The notes: a model not told the origin generated them from the letters alone. A DNA stretch of 62,902 bases from CAYGZM01 sp964354365 (GCA_964354365.1 CAYGZM010000007.1:1-62902); one strand, 5' to 3'. Shown: positions 26,906 to 35,878, counted from the stretch's first letter. Numbers and translations: made by a program.

Positions 26906-27703
26906 TTAAGAGATTCCAAGGACGTCGGCCATTGAGTACAAGCCCGGTTTTTTGCCGGCCAGCCATTTCGCCGCCCGCAGCGCGCCGCGGACGAATGTGT
27001 CCCTGCTGTTGGCCGTATGGCCGATAGTCACCGTCTCGCCCAGCGTCCCGAATATCACCGAATGAATACCGGTGATGTCGCCCGCCCGCACGGCGTGCAC
27101 TCCGATAGTCCCCTTTTGCCGTGCTGCATCCTTGCCGCTCCTGCTGTATGTAATAGCCGCCGGAAAATCCCGCCCGGTCGCCTTGCAGATATTCTCAGCC
27201 AATGTAAGCGCGCTGCCGCTCGGGGCGTCTTTTTTGAAGCGGTGATGCTGCTCAATTATCTCGATATCGTAATCTTCGCCGAGCATCGAAGCGGCCTTGC
27301 CGACCAGGCCGAACAACACGTTCATCCCAACGCTCATATTCGTCCCGTGTATGATGGGAATCTTCGCCGACGCGGCCTTCATCTTCGCTCGCTGCTGGTC
27401 CCCAAGCCCCGTAGTGCCCGATACGAGCGCAACCTTATTCCTGACGCAATAATCGACCGTTGCGGCCACGGCTTGCGGCAGCGAAAAATCAATCGCCACA
27501 TCCGCCGCCCCGGGGAATACATCGGCTAGCTTGACGTCAATCGCCCCCGCCCCAGCCGCAAGCCCGGCGTCCTTGCCGAGGTCGGGATGGCCGGCCGTCT
27601 CCACCGCCCCGACAACCTCAAACTCGCCCGACTCTACTGCCAGCACGATGATCCTTTTGCCCATCCGCCCACCAGCGCCTACAACTACAACCTTCGTACC
27701 CAT
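26906..27703 (-). CDS. dapB: 4-hydroxy-tetrahydrodipicolinate reductase
   Basis: 265 residues, ATG with AAGGAAGGG upstream. It reduces the dapA product with NAD(P)H in the diaminopimelate/lysine pathway, which supplies peptidoglycan and protein. The dinucleotide-binding loop is VVVGAGGRMGKRI (6-18); the catalytic and substrate motifs are IDFSLPQA (about 70), VSGTTGL (about 94), EQHHRFKKDAPSGSAL (about 150-165, containing the His-His and Lys of the family), and the C-terminal AKWLAGKKPGLYSMADVLG. Complete. It is followed by the exported barrel gene on the same strand, but a functional link is not evident. Confidence 0.97.
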   Translation of the reverse strand: MGTKVVVVGAGGRMGKRIIVLAVESGEFEVVGAVETAGHPDLGKDAGLAAGAGAIDVKLADVFPGAADVAIDFSLPQAVAATVDYCVRNKVALVSGTTGLGDQQRAKMKAASAKIPIIHGTNMSVGMNVLFGLVGKAASMLGEDYDIEIIEQHHRFKKDAPSGSALTLAENICKATGRDFPAAITYSRSGKDAARQKGTIGVHAVRAGDITGIHSVIFGTLGETVTIGHTANSRDTFVRGALRAAKWLAGKKPGLYSMADVLGIS

Positions 27704-28186
27704 ATTCTGCCCTTCCTTGACTTCTTATTAGCAGCCAAGAATATACCCGCAACGCAGGATATCCACAAGAGGCAGTTTCAAGCCACAAAGACGCAGGCAA
27801 CTGCTGAGTGGTGAGTGGTTAATCGGTGAGTGGTTAACTGGCCAGTGACGATACTCGGTACTCGAAGATGGAAGCCAGAACCGGCGGGGCGAGTCCGAAG
27901 TTCGCATCAAGGGTAGGGGAATTCCCATGATTGGGCCTACTTATTTTGTCGCTCATTCCTGGTATCTGAGCGCTGGCGAAGAATCTGGCCTGCGACTTGG
28001 TGGTCTCCGCTTATGCTCAGCCCAGATGTTTCGTCCCTTGGGGACTCAGCATGACAGCCAAAACGGTCAGTTTGAGTAATATAAGAAGCCTTATATACAT
28101 TGCTTTTCTCCAGTTATTTACCTACAGCAGACACACTCGCACACCCCCCACCACTTTCCAATAAGGTAAAAATACGAGCATCGTTT
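27704..28186. other. Gene-free stretch with a short tandem repeat
   Basis: No supportable gene. GGTGAGTGGTTAA occurs twice in tandem with a 15-base period (27810-27822, 27825-27837), preceded by a partial third unit. The rest looks like non-coding filler. Confidence 0.5.
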
Positions 28187-29731
28187 TCACTCGGAATCGG
28201 CGACATAGCAGAAGGCAACTCCGCTGTAGCGTCCGGTGTCAAGGTTTGGTCCTCTTTCGGGGTCATGGCCGTGCTCCCACTCAATCCGCAGCGACTCGCC
28301 GAAGGGGACGCCCGCAGGGGTGTGCATCCGGTAACATATAGGCCTCCCCTGTATTGTGATTCCGTGAAGAGCTAAAGCGCCCGTGTGTGAAAGGCCCCAC
28401 GCGAAATTGAAGAAATCCTCCGTTCCCGTCCCGTGAATAGAAGGCTGTTCCTCGCCATCGACAAAGAAAAAGTCATCGCCTTCCATGTGCCCGGGACGGT
28501 CCATCACAAGCCCGACAAAGTGTCCCTTTCCTTTGACGTTGAGCGCCTCGTATCTTTTGCCCATCGCGGGCGGTGCATAATCATATCGCCGGGCAAGCAG
28601 AGCGCCGTCCGTTTGTGTCACCATCTCCTGCCTGTATTCGAGCTGCGCCTTGACCTGGTTTGCCCCGGCCGATCCCGACCGTATGGCAATCTCCGCTCTC
28701 CTGCGAAAAGGCATCGGAAGATAGCAGTAATAAGACCCCTCTGCATATCCCAGCCACAATCCCTTTACGTCTGCCGACGGTTTCGCCGAATCCGAACATC
28801 CAAAAAATGGTCCGAGCGGCACGGAAATCTGCAGCTGTCCAGCCCCGTTCCAGCGAATATCCAGCCACAACCCTCCGGGATTGTCAACCTCCAACCGAAA
28901 GGCATAGATTACCGCCGGGCCGTCAAGCTCAAACAAAGATACCCGCCCGCCGACTTCAAGCACAACATCGACGTCCCTTCGCTGCACCCCCGCAACGTCG
29001 CCCCACGGTGACGTGCCGCACTCGTTCCACAGACGGCCAACTCTCGCCAGCGCCTGGTCTTGTTCGCCGTCTGTCTCCCACCTGAACGGCCTGACCCGTG
29101 CCCGCGATTCAAACCTGCGGTACGTAACCTGGTAATAGACGTGCGGAATAGTCGCACCGAGACTGTTTACCCTGTATTGATACTGCTCCTTCGGCGCCGT
29201 CGGGATCAGCACAACCTTACAGTGCCTCTCGAAGGCAATCGGGACGTAGCAATACCTCCCCGGATATTTTATGTTCCCGCACAGCCCCGCCAGCGGCGCT
29301 ACAAAGGGCCGATGTCTCCCAGAGAACAGGTCGTCCAGATCGACATTTATCGTGGCCTTATCCGTGCTGTCGATGAATATCAGGAGGTCGTATGGTTCTT
29401 TGCCCGGTTCGCTCTTGTAGGTGAACCACATACGGTCGATGCAGCCCGGCCCTTCCGTCTCCATCAGAACGTAGTGATTCTCCTCTTCAATCCGCAGGAA
29501 ATTCCCCGAATCGTAGAAGCCCTCGCCGCGGTCATAGCCGGCTGCCTGATACGTGCCCCAGCTTTTCATTCGGGGAATCGACCGCAAATCCAGCAGCTCC
29601 GCTATCGAACCGGGCGTCGCGCCGCTGTCAACAGAGACTTCGCCTGAATACTGGGCCTGTGAAACGCCAAGCAGCGTCACAACCCAAAGACCAGCCAACA
29701 CAACAACTCGCCGCACAGATCTCTTTTCCAT
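28187..29731 (-). CDS. Exported DUF2961 (GH172-type) glycoside hydrolase
   Basis: 514 residues with a signal peptide (MEKRSVRRVVVLAGLWVVTLLGVSQA). The double jelly-roll DUF2961 family includes GH172 enzymes acting on alpha-fructo- and alpha-arabinofuranosides. Motifs: WGTYQAAGYDRGEGFYDSGN (about 58-77), GPGCIDRMWFTY (about 94-105), LLIFIDSTDKATINVDLDDLFSG, a PFVAPLAGLCG segment, and later FFFVDGEEQPSIHGTGTEDF (about 440) with its GTGTEDF motif, a hallmark of the family. Acts outside the cytoplasm. Together with the arabinose genes at the left edge this supports use of arabinose-containing polymers, though the genes are far apart. Start codon has only a weak ribosome site. Confidence 0.85.
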   Translation of the reverse strand: MEKRSVRRVVVLAGLWVVTLLGVSQAQYSGEVSVDSGATPGSIAELLDLRSIPRMKSWGTYQAAGYDRGEGFYDSGNFLRIEEENHYVLMETEGPGCIDRMWFTYKSEPGKEPYDLLIFIDSTDKATINVDLDDLFSGRHRPFVAPLAGLCGNIKYPGRYCYVPIAFERHCKVVLIPTAPKEQYQYRVNSLGATIPHVYYQVTYRRFESRARVRPFRWETDGEQDQALARVGRLWNECGTSPWGDVAGVQRRDVDVVLEVGGRVSLFELDGPAVIYAFRLEVDNPGGLWLDIRWNGAGQLQISVPLGPFFGCSDSAKPSADVKGLWLGYAEGSYYCYLPMPFRRRAEIAIRSGSAGANQVKAQLEYRQEMVTQTDGALLARRYDYAPPAMGKRYEALNVKGKGHFVGLVMDRPGHMEGDDFFFVDGEEQPSIHGTGTEDFFNFAWGLSHTGALALHGITIQGRPICYRMHTPAGVPFGESLRIEWEHGHDPERGPNLDTGRYSGVAFCYVADSE

Positions 29732-30026
29732 TGCAGTTTCTCAGCACGAAGCGCAGTTCCGCCACAGCCATTTCCACCGCGGAGCCGAGCCTATTCATCC
29801 TATATGCTCTATCAACTATGAACAGCCACCTATTATAGTTGATTATCTTGACTTATTCGTCTATTTTCTCGGTGGTATTCCAATAGGCGGGGAGTGGCGT
29901 GCATAAATGGCATTGACAGGTCGGGCGTTGCGGGGTAGATTGTAACGGACGAGCCGGCATTGGTGTCAGCCCGCCGCCGGCGGGCGCAGTGCGGGCTTAT
30001 CGGCAAAAATTGAACTGGAGGCCACT

Positions 30027-31259
30027 ATGAAGACAATGAATCGATCGAAGGCTGTGATTGCGGGTTGTGTGATTGTGCTCTGCGCGAGCTGCGTTCTGGC
30101 GGCGGACTGGCCCCAGTGGCGAGGACCCAACCGCGATGGGAAGGTGAGCGACTTTACCGCGCCGGCGAAATGGCCGAGCCAACTGACGGAAAAGTGGAGA
30201 ACGACGGTGGGCTCGGGCGACGCCACGCCCGCCTTGGTGGGCGATAAGCTCTATGTCTTTACGCGGCAGGGGGCCGAAGAGGTCACGCTGTGCCTGAACG
30301 CAGGCGATGGAAAGCAAGTTTGGGCTGATAAGTACGAGGCACAGGCGGTGGGCGGGGCAGCGGCCCGGCATCCGGGCCCCAGAAGCTCGCCCGCCGTCGC
30401 GGATGGAAAGGTCGTGACGTTGGGCGTCGGCGGGATTCTCTCCTGCCTGGACGCAGCCGGCGGCAAGGTAGTATGGCGCAAGGACCCGTTCCCCAAAGTC
30501 GTGCCTCAGTTCTTCACGGCAACCTCGCCGATTATCGTCGATGGGATGGTGATTTCGCAGCTCGGCGGAAAGGGCAATGGGGCGATCATTGCGTACGACC
30601 TGGCCACTGGCAATGAGAAGTGGAAATGGGCAGTCGAAGGCCCCGAGTACGCCTCCCCCGTGGTGATGACAGTTGACGGGACCAAGCAGATCGTGACACT
30701 GACGGAAAAAAATATTGTCGGGGTCGGCGCGGCGGATGGAAAGCTGCTGTGGCAGATTCCGTTCGTGCCGGAGAGGATGGCTTACAACGCCGCCACACCG
30801 ATCGTCGATGGGCAGACGGTAATCTACACGGGTTCCGGCCGGGGCGCCAAGGCCGTCAAGGTCGAGAAGCAGGCCGACGCATTTGCCGCCAAAGAGCTCT
30901 GGAGCAACCCGGACCTCGCCCCGCAGTTCAATTCGCCTGTGCTCAAGGATGGGCTGCTCTTCGGCCTGTCCAACCGCGGCAATCTCTTTTGCATCAACGC
31001 CCAGACCGGGCAGACCGCCTGGACCGATGCTACCCAGCGCGACCGAAGCGGCTTCGCGGCCATTGTGAGCGCCGGCTCGGTTCTTCTGGCGCTGCCCAGC
31101 AGCTCCGAATTGATCGTCTTCAAGAGCGACGGCAAGGAGTATAGCGAGGTCGCCAAATACAAGGTCTCCGAGACGCCCATCTATGCCCACCCGGTCATTG
31201 CGGGCAATCGCATCTTCATCAAGGACCAGGAGACGGTGGCGATGTGGACGGTCGAGTGA
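30027..31259 (+). CDS. Exported PQQ-type beta-propeller repeat protein
   Basis: 410 residues, ATG with GGAGG seven bases before it. Signal peptide MNRSKAVIAGCVIVLCASCVLAAD. It opens with DWPQWRGPNRDGKV, the typical start of planctomycete PQQ-binding-like propellers, then seven to eight blades of the form TPALVGDKLYVFT..GAEEVTLCLNAGDGKQVWADKYEA, SSPAVADGKVVTLGVGGILSCLDAAGGKVVWRKDP, and so on, to the last TPIYAHPVIAGNRIFIKDQET. No heme motif and no dehydrogenase catalytic residues are evident, so it may be a scaffold or ligand-binding propeller rather than an enzyme. Faces the periplasm. The next gene starts 212 bases on, after a hairpin element. Confidence 0.85.
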   Translation: MKTMNRSKAVIAGCVIVLCASCVLAADWPQWRGPNRDGKVSDFTAPAKWPSQLTEKWRTTVGSGDATPALVGDKLYVFTRQGAEEVTLCLNAGDGKQVWADKYEAQAVGGAAARHPGPRSSPAVADGKVVTLGVGGILSCLDAAGGKVVWRKDPFPKVVPQFFTATSPIIVDGMVISQLGGKGNGAIIAYDLATGNEKWKWAVEGPEYASPVVMTVDGTKQIVTLTEKNIVGVGAADGKLLWQIPFVPERMAYNAATPIVDGQTVIYTGSGRGAKAVKVEKQADAFAAKELWSNPDLAPQFNSPVLKDGLLFGLSNRGNLFCINAQTGQTAWTDATQRDRSGFAAIVSAGSVLLALPSSSELIVFKSDGKEYSEVAKYKVSETPIYAHPVIAGNRIFIKDQETVAMWTVE

Positions 31260-31346
31260 GGTCCACTTGTGCGAAGTATGTATAGGCAGGGCTGCTATGT
31301 CGATCTGCCCTGCCTCTTGGGGCATCGTGTGCGCCTTGGCGCAAGA

Positions 31347-31451
31347 TATGGAATAGTTACGAGTTCTGCAGAATTGCAGGTAAGCAACAAACGATTTTTT
31401 CTTTTCTAAGTAGGCCTAACCTGCAATTTTGCAGAAGCCTTATGGAATAGT
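31347..31451. mobile_element. Small inverted-repeat element flanked by 11-bp direct repeats (MITE-like)
   Basis: TATGGAATAGT occurs at 31347-31357 and 31441-31451. Between them lie inverted arms of 20 bases, TTCTGCAGAATTGCAGGTAA (31364-31383) and TAACCTGCAATTTTGCAGAA (31417-31436), matching at 18 of 20 positions, with an A/T-rich centre. Direct repeats outside inverted repeats are the layout left by transposition. Alternatively the hairpin ends the upstream transcript. Confidence 0.5.
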
Positions 31452-31470
31452 GCATTAAGGAGAAACCGCA

Positions 31471-32931
31471 ATGCAGACCAACCGACCCTGTGCCAAATCC
31501 GGCTGTCCTCTGATGTTAAATCGTCGCAGTTTCCTGGCAAGCGCCGGGGCGCTGGCCGCGGCCAGCCAGATGGGCCTGTTCGACTTCGCCTCATCGCTCT
31601 TCGCCGCCGAGGCGACCGCTGCCGGGAAACCGCTCGTTAAGGCGGTGTTCGTCCGCCCCAACGTCGAGGGCTACTGGATGGGCTGGCCCGGCGCCGGCTA
31701 CAACATACGCGAGCGACAGGCCGACTACACTAAAATCCTCAAAAATGCCGGTGAAAAATTCGGAGTCAACCTGGAGGTGATTGCTGAGCCGATTCACAAT
31801 TCCAACGCCGCTAACGCCCTCCTCGACGGCCTCAAAAAGGCCCCGCCGGACGGCCTGATCGTTGCCAGTATGTGCCTTCACCATAGCGGGTTCGATTCCT
31901 GGGGCATCACCAACAATATCGCCACGAACCGCGGAAATATCCCGACCATCGTCTTTAGCCCGATGGGCACTTCCTTCACCGGAGATCTCCAGGCAACCCG
32001 AAATATCCCCGGAGTTTATGTCGCCGCTACGCAGGATATCGACTGGCTCGAATTCGGCGTGCGGATGCTCGGCACGATTTGGAAGATGAAGAGCTCGCGC
32101 CTCTGCATTGTCCAGGGCGATAAGACCGCGGACCGCAAGCTCGACGTCATCGGCACGACCCTCCATTACATCCCCAGAGATCGCTACCCCAAGGAGTATG
32201 AGAAAATCGAGGAGACCGATGAAGTCCGCGCTCTTGCCGACTACTACCAGAAGAACGCCAAGAAAATCGTCGAACCGACAAAGAAGGACATCCTCAACTC
32301 CGTGAAGAACTACGTCCTTGCCAAGCAAATCATGAAGGCGGAAAACTGCGACGGCATCTCCGTCGATTGCCTGCCGCTGGTGCAGAGCCGTCTGATACCC
32401 GCGCCGCCCTGTATCGCCTGGCTGCGGCTGAACGACGAAGGCTCCGTCGGCTGCTGTGAAGCCGACTGGCCCGCCGCAATCTCCTTGCGCCTGACGAGCT
32501 TCCTGTTTGGCCGGTCCGGCTTCATGCAGGACCCGGCCCCCAATACGGTCAATAATACGCTGATGGGCGCCCACTGCTCCTGCCCCACAAAGCTCGACGG
32601 CTTCGACAAACCCGCGGAGCCTTTCATCCTCCGCAGTCACTCTGAGTCGAATACCGGGGTCGCGCCACAGGTGCTTTGGCGGGAGGGCCAGAAGGTTACC
32701 ATTATGAAGTTCCAGGGGCCGGAGTCGATCATCCTCGGAACCGGGCGCGTCCTTCGCAACATCGATACCCCGCCCTCCGGCGGCTGCCGGACCTCCGTCG
32801 AGCTTGAGCTTGACGACGTCGCCGACGCGCGCGATGCAAAAGGCTTCCACCAGTTGTTTATATACGGCGACCTCGAGCTTCCATTCAAGGCGTACTGCCG
32901 GCTCGCAGGGATACACGTCGTCCACATTTAG
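31471..32931 (+). CDS. Tat-exported L-fucose isomerase-like protein
   Basis: 486 residues, ATG 31471 with AAGGAG ten bases before it. The signal is twin-arginine (LNRRSFLASAGALAAASQ). The body has FucI/AraI-like segments: AVFVRPNVEGYWMGWPGAGYN, DGLIVASMCLHHSGFDSWG, CDGISVDCLPLVQSRLIPAPPC (about 285-307), and a C-terminal beta-rich region (QKVTIMKFQGPESIILGTGR). Most isomerases of this fold are cytoplasmic, so export is odd. It could act on free sugars in the periplasm or be a sugar-binding relative that has lost isomerase activity. The catalytic Glu and Asp of FucI cannot be assigned with certainty from reading. Neighbours (PQQ propeller upstream; convergent oxidoreductase and DUF1080 genes) suggest periplasmic carbohydrate handling. 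Confidence 0.65.
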   Translation: MQTNRPCAKSGCPLMLNRRSFLASAGALAAASQMGLFDFASSLFAAEATAAGKPLVKAVFVRPNVEGYWMGWPGAGYNIRERQADYTKILKNAGEKFGVNLEVIAEPIHNSNAANALLDGLKKAPPDGLIVASMCLHHSGFDSWGITNNIATNRGNIPTIVFSPMGTSFTGDLQATRNIPGVYVAATQDIDWLEFGVRMLGTIWKMKSSRLCIVQGDKTADRKLDVIGTTLHYIPRDRYPKEYEKIEETDEVRALADYYQKNAKKIVEPTKKDILNSVKNYVLAKQIMKAENCDGISVDCLPLVQSRLIPAPPCIAWLRLNDEGSVGCCEADWPAAISLRLTSFLFGRSGFMQDPAPNTVNNTLMGAHCSCPTKLDGFDKPAEPFILRSHSESNTGVAPQVLWREGQKVTIMKFQGPESIILGTGRVLRNIDTPPSGGCRTSVELELDDVADARDAKGFHQLFIYGDLELPFKAYCRLAGIHVVHI

Positions 32932-33017
32932 GGATAGACGCAGCAAGAATTATCGGATAAATGGACAAGGCCATCACCACCCGGAGATCTTGCCGTGTGT
33001 GTATTTAGCCTAAGTCT

Positions 33018-33104
33018 TGTAGGGCGGGGCTTGCCCCGCCCAGACAATGGTGGGCTTGCCCCCCACCGAACTGGTGGGCTGAAGCCCACCCTACGTTTGA
33101 GCCG
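33018..33104. repeat. Three adjacent hairpins between convergent genes
   Basis: GGGCGGGGC-TT-GCCCCGCCC (33022-33041), then GGTGGGCTTGCCCCCCACC, then GGTGGGCTGAAGCCCACC, each self-complementary. They occupy most of the gap between two convergent stops. No T-tracts, so not classical terminators; they may still end or protect both transcripts. Confidence 0.6.
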
Positions 33105-33111
33105 GGCGGCG

Positions 33112-34401
33112 TCACAAACACCAAGGCGCACGCGCCGGGCGCTGCCTCATGCGATTTGCCTCGTCGTCGCCGATGAACTGCTCCTTTTGTGGATCCCACT
33201 TTAGCGGGCGGCCAAGCAGCATTGCGATATTGCCCAAGTGACACACGCTGCTTGAGCGATGGCCGACCTCGGCATTGCAAATCGGGTCCTTGCGGGTCTT
33301 TATGCAGTCGAGGAAGTCCTGTTTGTGGTCGTTGCTGTTGTAAAGGTGGATTTCATCGGGCGCTATTGTGCTCGTCACCAGCGACTTCGGTTCGGCGTCC
33401 AGCTTGCCGCGGGTGACAAAGACCCATCCTTCGCTGCCCTCGAAACGGGTGCTGCCGCCGCCAGTTGTGAGCACTAACTTGACGCCGTTGGCGTAGGTAT
33501 ATTCGATGTCCGCCTTCGTTGCGGTGGTGAACAACCCGGTCGCGGGAAACTCGCCTTTGCCCTTGATTCCCACGGGCCCGGTATTGTCGGCCTGGTTGCC
33601 CCATTGTGCGATATCAAGATAGTGCGCGCCCCAGTTGGTCATCTGCCCCCCCGAATAGTCCAGCAGGAAGCGGAACTCATAGTGACATCGCTGAGTATGG
33701 TACGGCTCCCAGGGAGCTGGTCCGAGCCAGAGGTCGTAATCCAGGCCCTGCGGCACAGGCTCCGGCGTCCAGGTCGGCTCGCACTTCCTGTTATTCCCAG
33801 GAATTTGAACCGTCATTGTGTGCAGTTTGCCGATGCGCCCGTTGACGACTAATTCGCAGGCCTTGCGAAACTCGCTGCCGGAACGCTGTTGAGAGCCGGT
33901 CTGGAAGACCCGCCCATAGCGCTTCACCTCATCGACAAGGATTCGCCCCTCGGCTATCGTCAACGTAAGCGGCTTCTCGCAAAACACGTCCTTGCCCACG
34001 CGAACCGCCGCTATCGAGATCGGCACGTGCCAGTGGTCGGGCGCCGCAATAGAAACGGCGTCGATATCATCGCGCGCGATCACGTCGCGAAAATCATTGT
34101 ACGAAGAATTCGCATCCAGCCCGACGGTCTCGCGCGCCTTTTCTCGATGGTCCGCATCGACGTCGCACACGGCCACCACCTCGCAGCCCTTCTTGGCGTT
34201 GAACCCCTTCATATTTCCTGAGCCTTGACCTCCGAGGCCGATACAGCCCATTGTAATCCGGTTGCTCGGAGCAGCGACGCCAAAGACCGACGAAGGGACA
34301 ATCGTCGGCCACGCAAACGCCGCGCCAGCGACAACGGCGGAGCCTTTCAGGAATTCTCTACGGCTGACGCTCTTTGACCCGGCGATTCTTCTATCTTTCA
34401 T
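33112..34401 (-). CDS. Tat-exported Gfo/Idh/MocA family oxidoreductase
   Basis: 429 residues from ATG 34401, which has AAGGAAAG upstream; a farther start at 34440 would overlap the upstream gene. A twin-arginine signal (VSRREFLKGSAVVAGAAFAW) precedes a Rossmann domain: ITMGCIGLGGQGSGN (nucleotide loop), CEVVAVCDVD, AVSIAAPDHWHVPISI, and the family motif VFCEKPLTLTIAEG. The C-terminal alpha/beta domain includes LDYDLWLGPAPWEPYH and NWGAHYLDIAQWG, features of the 'WLGPAP' subgroup common in planctomycetes. It probably oxidises or epimerises a sugar or glycoside with tightly bound NAD(P). It follows the DUF1080 gene by 35 bases on the same strand, so they form an operon. Confidence 0.88.
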   Translation of the reverse strand: MKDRRIAGSKSVSRREFLKGSAVVAGAAFAWPTIVPSSVFGVAAPSNRITMGCIGLGGQGSGNMKGFNAKKGCEVVAVCDVDADHREKARETVGLDANSSYNDFRDVIARDDIDAVSIAAPDHWHVPISIAAVRVGKDVFCEKPLTLTIAEGRILVDEVKRYGRVFQTGSQQRSGSEFRKACELVVNGRIGKLHTMTVQIPGNNRKCEPTWTPEPVPQGLDYDLWLGPAPWEPYHTQRCHYEFRFLLDYSGGQMTNWGAHYLDIAQWGNQADNTGPVGIKGKGEFPATGLFTTATKADIEYTYANGVKLVLTTGGGSTRFEGSEGWVFVTRGKLDAEPKSLVTSTIAPDEIHLYNSNDHKQDFLDCIKTRKDPICNAEVGHRSSSVCHLGNIAMLLGRPLKWDPQKEQFIGDDEANRMRQRPARAPWCL

Positions 34402-34436
34402 TATGTCTTTCCTTCCCGTTCCACCCTGGTCTGTCT

Positions 34437-35801
34437 TCAATCAAGGGCTTTGATTCTCAAGCTGCGAAACGCAAGCTTGTCACCGTGCCCGCAAAAGCCG
34501 ATATAGCCTTTCTCATTGTTCAGGCCCGGATGCTTGTCAAGGATGTCCTTGGGGACATCCAGCTTGGAGATGTCCGCATCGACGATCGTCGTGCCGTTGA
34601 GCTTTACTGTTATCTGCTTGCCTTTGGCGATGACCTCCTGGTAATTCCAATCGCCGCAACTCCAATCGTCGGGGTTCCACTCGGCCGCGGGCCTTAGATA
34701 CTCTCGCTTGGCCGGGACCACGCCGTAAATCGAGCCGTGGAACTGATAAGGCTGGAGGTCCTTATATTTCGGCGCGGTGTTATCGAGTATCTGCAGCTCC
34801 ATCCCCACGTAGGCCGCGTCGCCCTCCAATGGCGTGCGAATCCCCAGGCCGTTGTTCGCGCCGGGCGTCAGTTTGAACTCGAACCGCATAATAAAATCGC
34901 CGTACTCGCGGTCGGTGTAAAGATTTCCGCCGCCAAGCGAAGGCTCCACGACGATCATTCCGTCCTTGACGACGTACCCTTTCGTGTTGCCCTGCCAGCC
35001 GGTCAGGTTCTCGCCGTTAAACATCGGCTTGAAGCCGTCGGCCTTCTCCTTTTCGGTGAGCTTGTTGGTTATCTCACGAATATATACGTGCTTGAAGTAC
35101 AGCTTGCTGCCGTGCGACTGCAGCTCTATCTGGCCCGTGGGGTAAATCGGCTTGTCCCGCTCCCAATAATTCTCCATCACGACGCGATCAACCACCAGCA
35201 CACCATTCAGGAACACCGTCACCTCGTCGCCAATCATGATTATCCTGAACGTGTTCCACTGCCCGACCGGCTTGTCGGCCACCTTCAAGGGTTTGCTCGC
35301 GCCTTTTTGATTGTTGTACAAGCCGCCGGAGCCGACCTGCGCCCCGGAATCCACTCTTGCCGTATCCCATATCTGCACCTGCGGCGAGCCTCGCAGGTAA
35401 ATCCCGCTGTCGCCGCCCTCCTCGATCTTCCAGTCCACCCACAGCTCGAAATCGCTGTAGTCTTTGGCTGTGCACAGACTATGTCCCCCGCCGTCAAAAA
35501 CCAGTGCGCCGTCGATTACCTTCCAGTGCGCCCGCATATCCTCGTCGGCCTTGGCCTGCTTGTCGGCCAATTCCTCTTTGCTCATCGTTGCGCGGGCCTT
35601 GGGATCTTCAACGAGGCCCTTCCAGCCCGTCAGGTCCTTGCCGTTGAATAGCGGCTTATACCCTACCCGCACCTGATTCACCATCGGCCTTTGTTCGCCC
35701 GCCGCATCCGCCGCTGCATCCGCCCAGGCAGCATACGCGAGAATCAGATAGACAACCGCGACAGACACAGACTTATGTGCGCCATACGTGAGTTTCTTCA
35801 T
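34437..35801 (-). CDS. Exported protein with two DUF1080 (3-keto-disaccharide hydrolase) domains
   Basis: 454 residues, ATG with GGAAAGGG upstream. A signal peptide (VAVVYLILAYAAWADA) is followed by two tandem DUF1080 domains: the first opens YKPLFNGKDLTGWKGLVED (about 48-66) with ICL-type EEGGDSGIYLRGSPQVQIWD; the second opens FKPMFNGENLTGWQGN (about 265) with NNGLGIRTPLEGDAAYVGMELQI in pieces of the same form. DUF1080 members include 3-keto-glycoside hydrolases (lyases) that finish cleavage of sugars oxidised at C3. The downstream Gfo/Idh/MocA enzyme could supply the 3-keto sugar, which makes the pair a plausible periplasmic 3-keto pathway. Promoter unclear; a dispersed palindrome lies just upstream. 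Confidence 0.87.
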   Translation of the reverse strand: MKKLTYGAHKSVSVAVVYLILAYAAWADAAADAAGEQRPMVNQVRVGYKPLFNGKDLTGWKGLVEDPKARATMSKEELADKQAKADEDMRAHWKVIDGALVFDGGGHSLCTAKDYSDFELWVDWKIEEGGDSGIYLRGSPQVQIWDTARVDSGAQVGSGGLYNNQKGASKPLKVADKPVGQWNTFRIIMIGDEVTVFLNGVLVVDRVVMENYWERDKPIYPTGQIELQSHGSKLYFKHVYIREITNKLTEKEKADGFKPMFNGENLTGWQGNTKGYVVKDGMIVVEPSLGGGNLYTDREYGDFIMRFEFKLTPGANNGLGIRTPLEGDAAYVGMELQILDNTAPKYKDLQPYQFHGSIYGVVPAKREYLRPAAEWNPDDWSCGDWNYQEVIAKGKQITVKLNGTTIVDADISKLDVPKDILDKHPGLNNEKGYIGFCGHGDKLAFRSLRIKALD

Positions 35802-35821
35802 TTTTTTACCCTTTCCATTCC

Positions 35822-35853
35822 TTCGACGGGCTCAGGATGGTGAGCTTGTCGAA
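35822..35853. repeat. Dispersed palindrome, TTCGAC...GTCGAA type
   Basis: Arms TTCGACGGGCTCA (35822-35834) and TGAGCTTGTCGAA (35841-35853) pair at 11 of 13 positions around the loop GGATGG. A near-copy with the flank CCATT.TG occurs at 56514-56546, and a half-site at 7913-7926. Confidence 0.7.
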
Positions 35854-35878
35854 CCATTCTGTTATTCTGCACAAAAAG

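Noticed and set aside
29997..31325. Long minus-strand open frame opposite the PQQ-type gene
   Set aside because: Antisense shadow of a clear exported propeller gene with signal peptide.
31591..32946. Minus-strand frame opposite the exported isomerase-like gene
   Set aside because: No ribosome site; low-complexity Val/Gly/Asp composition typical for antisense frames.
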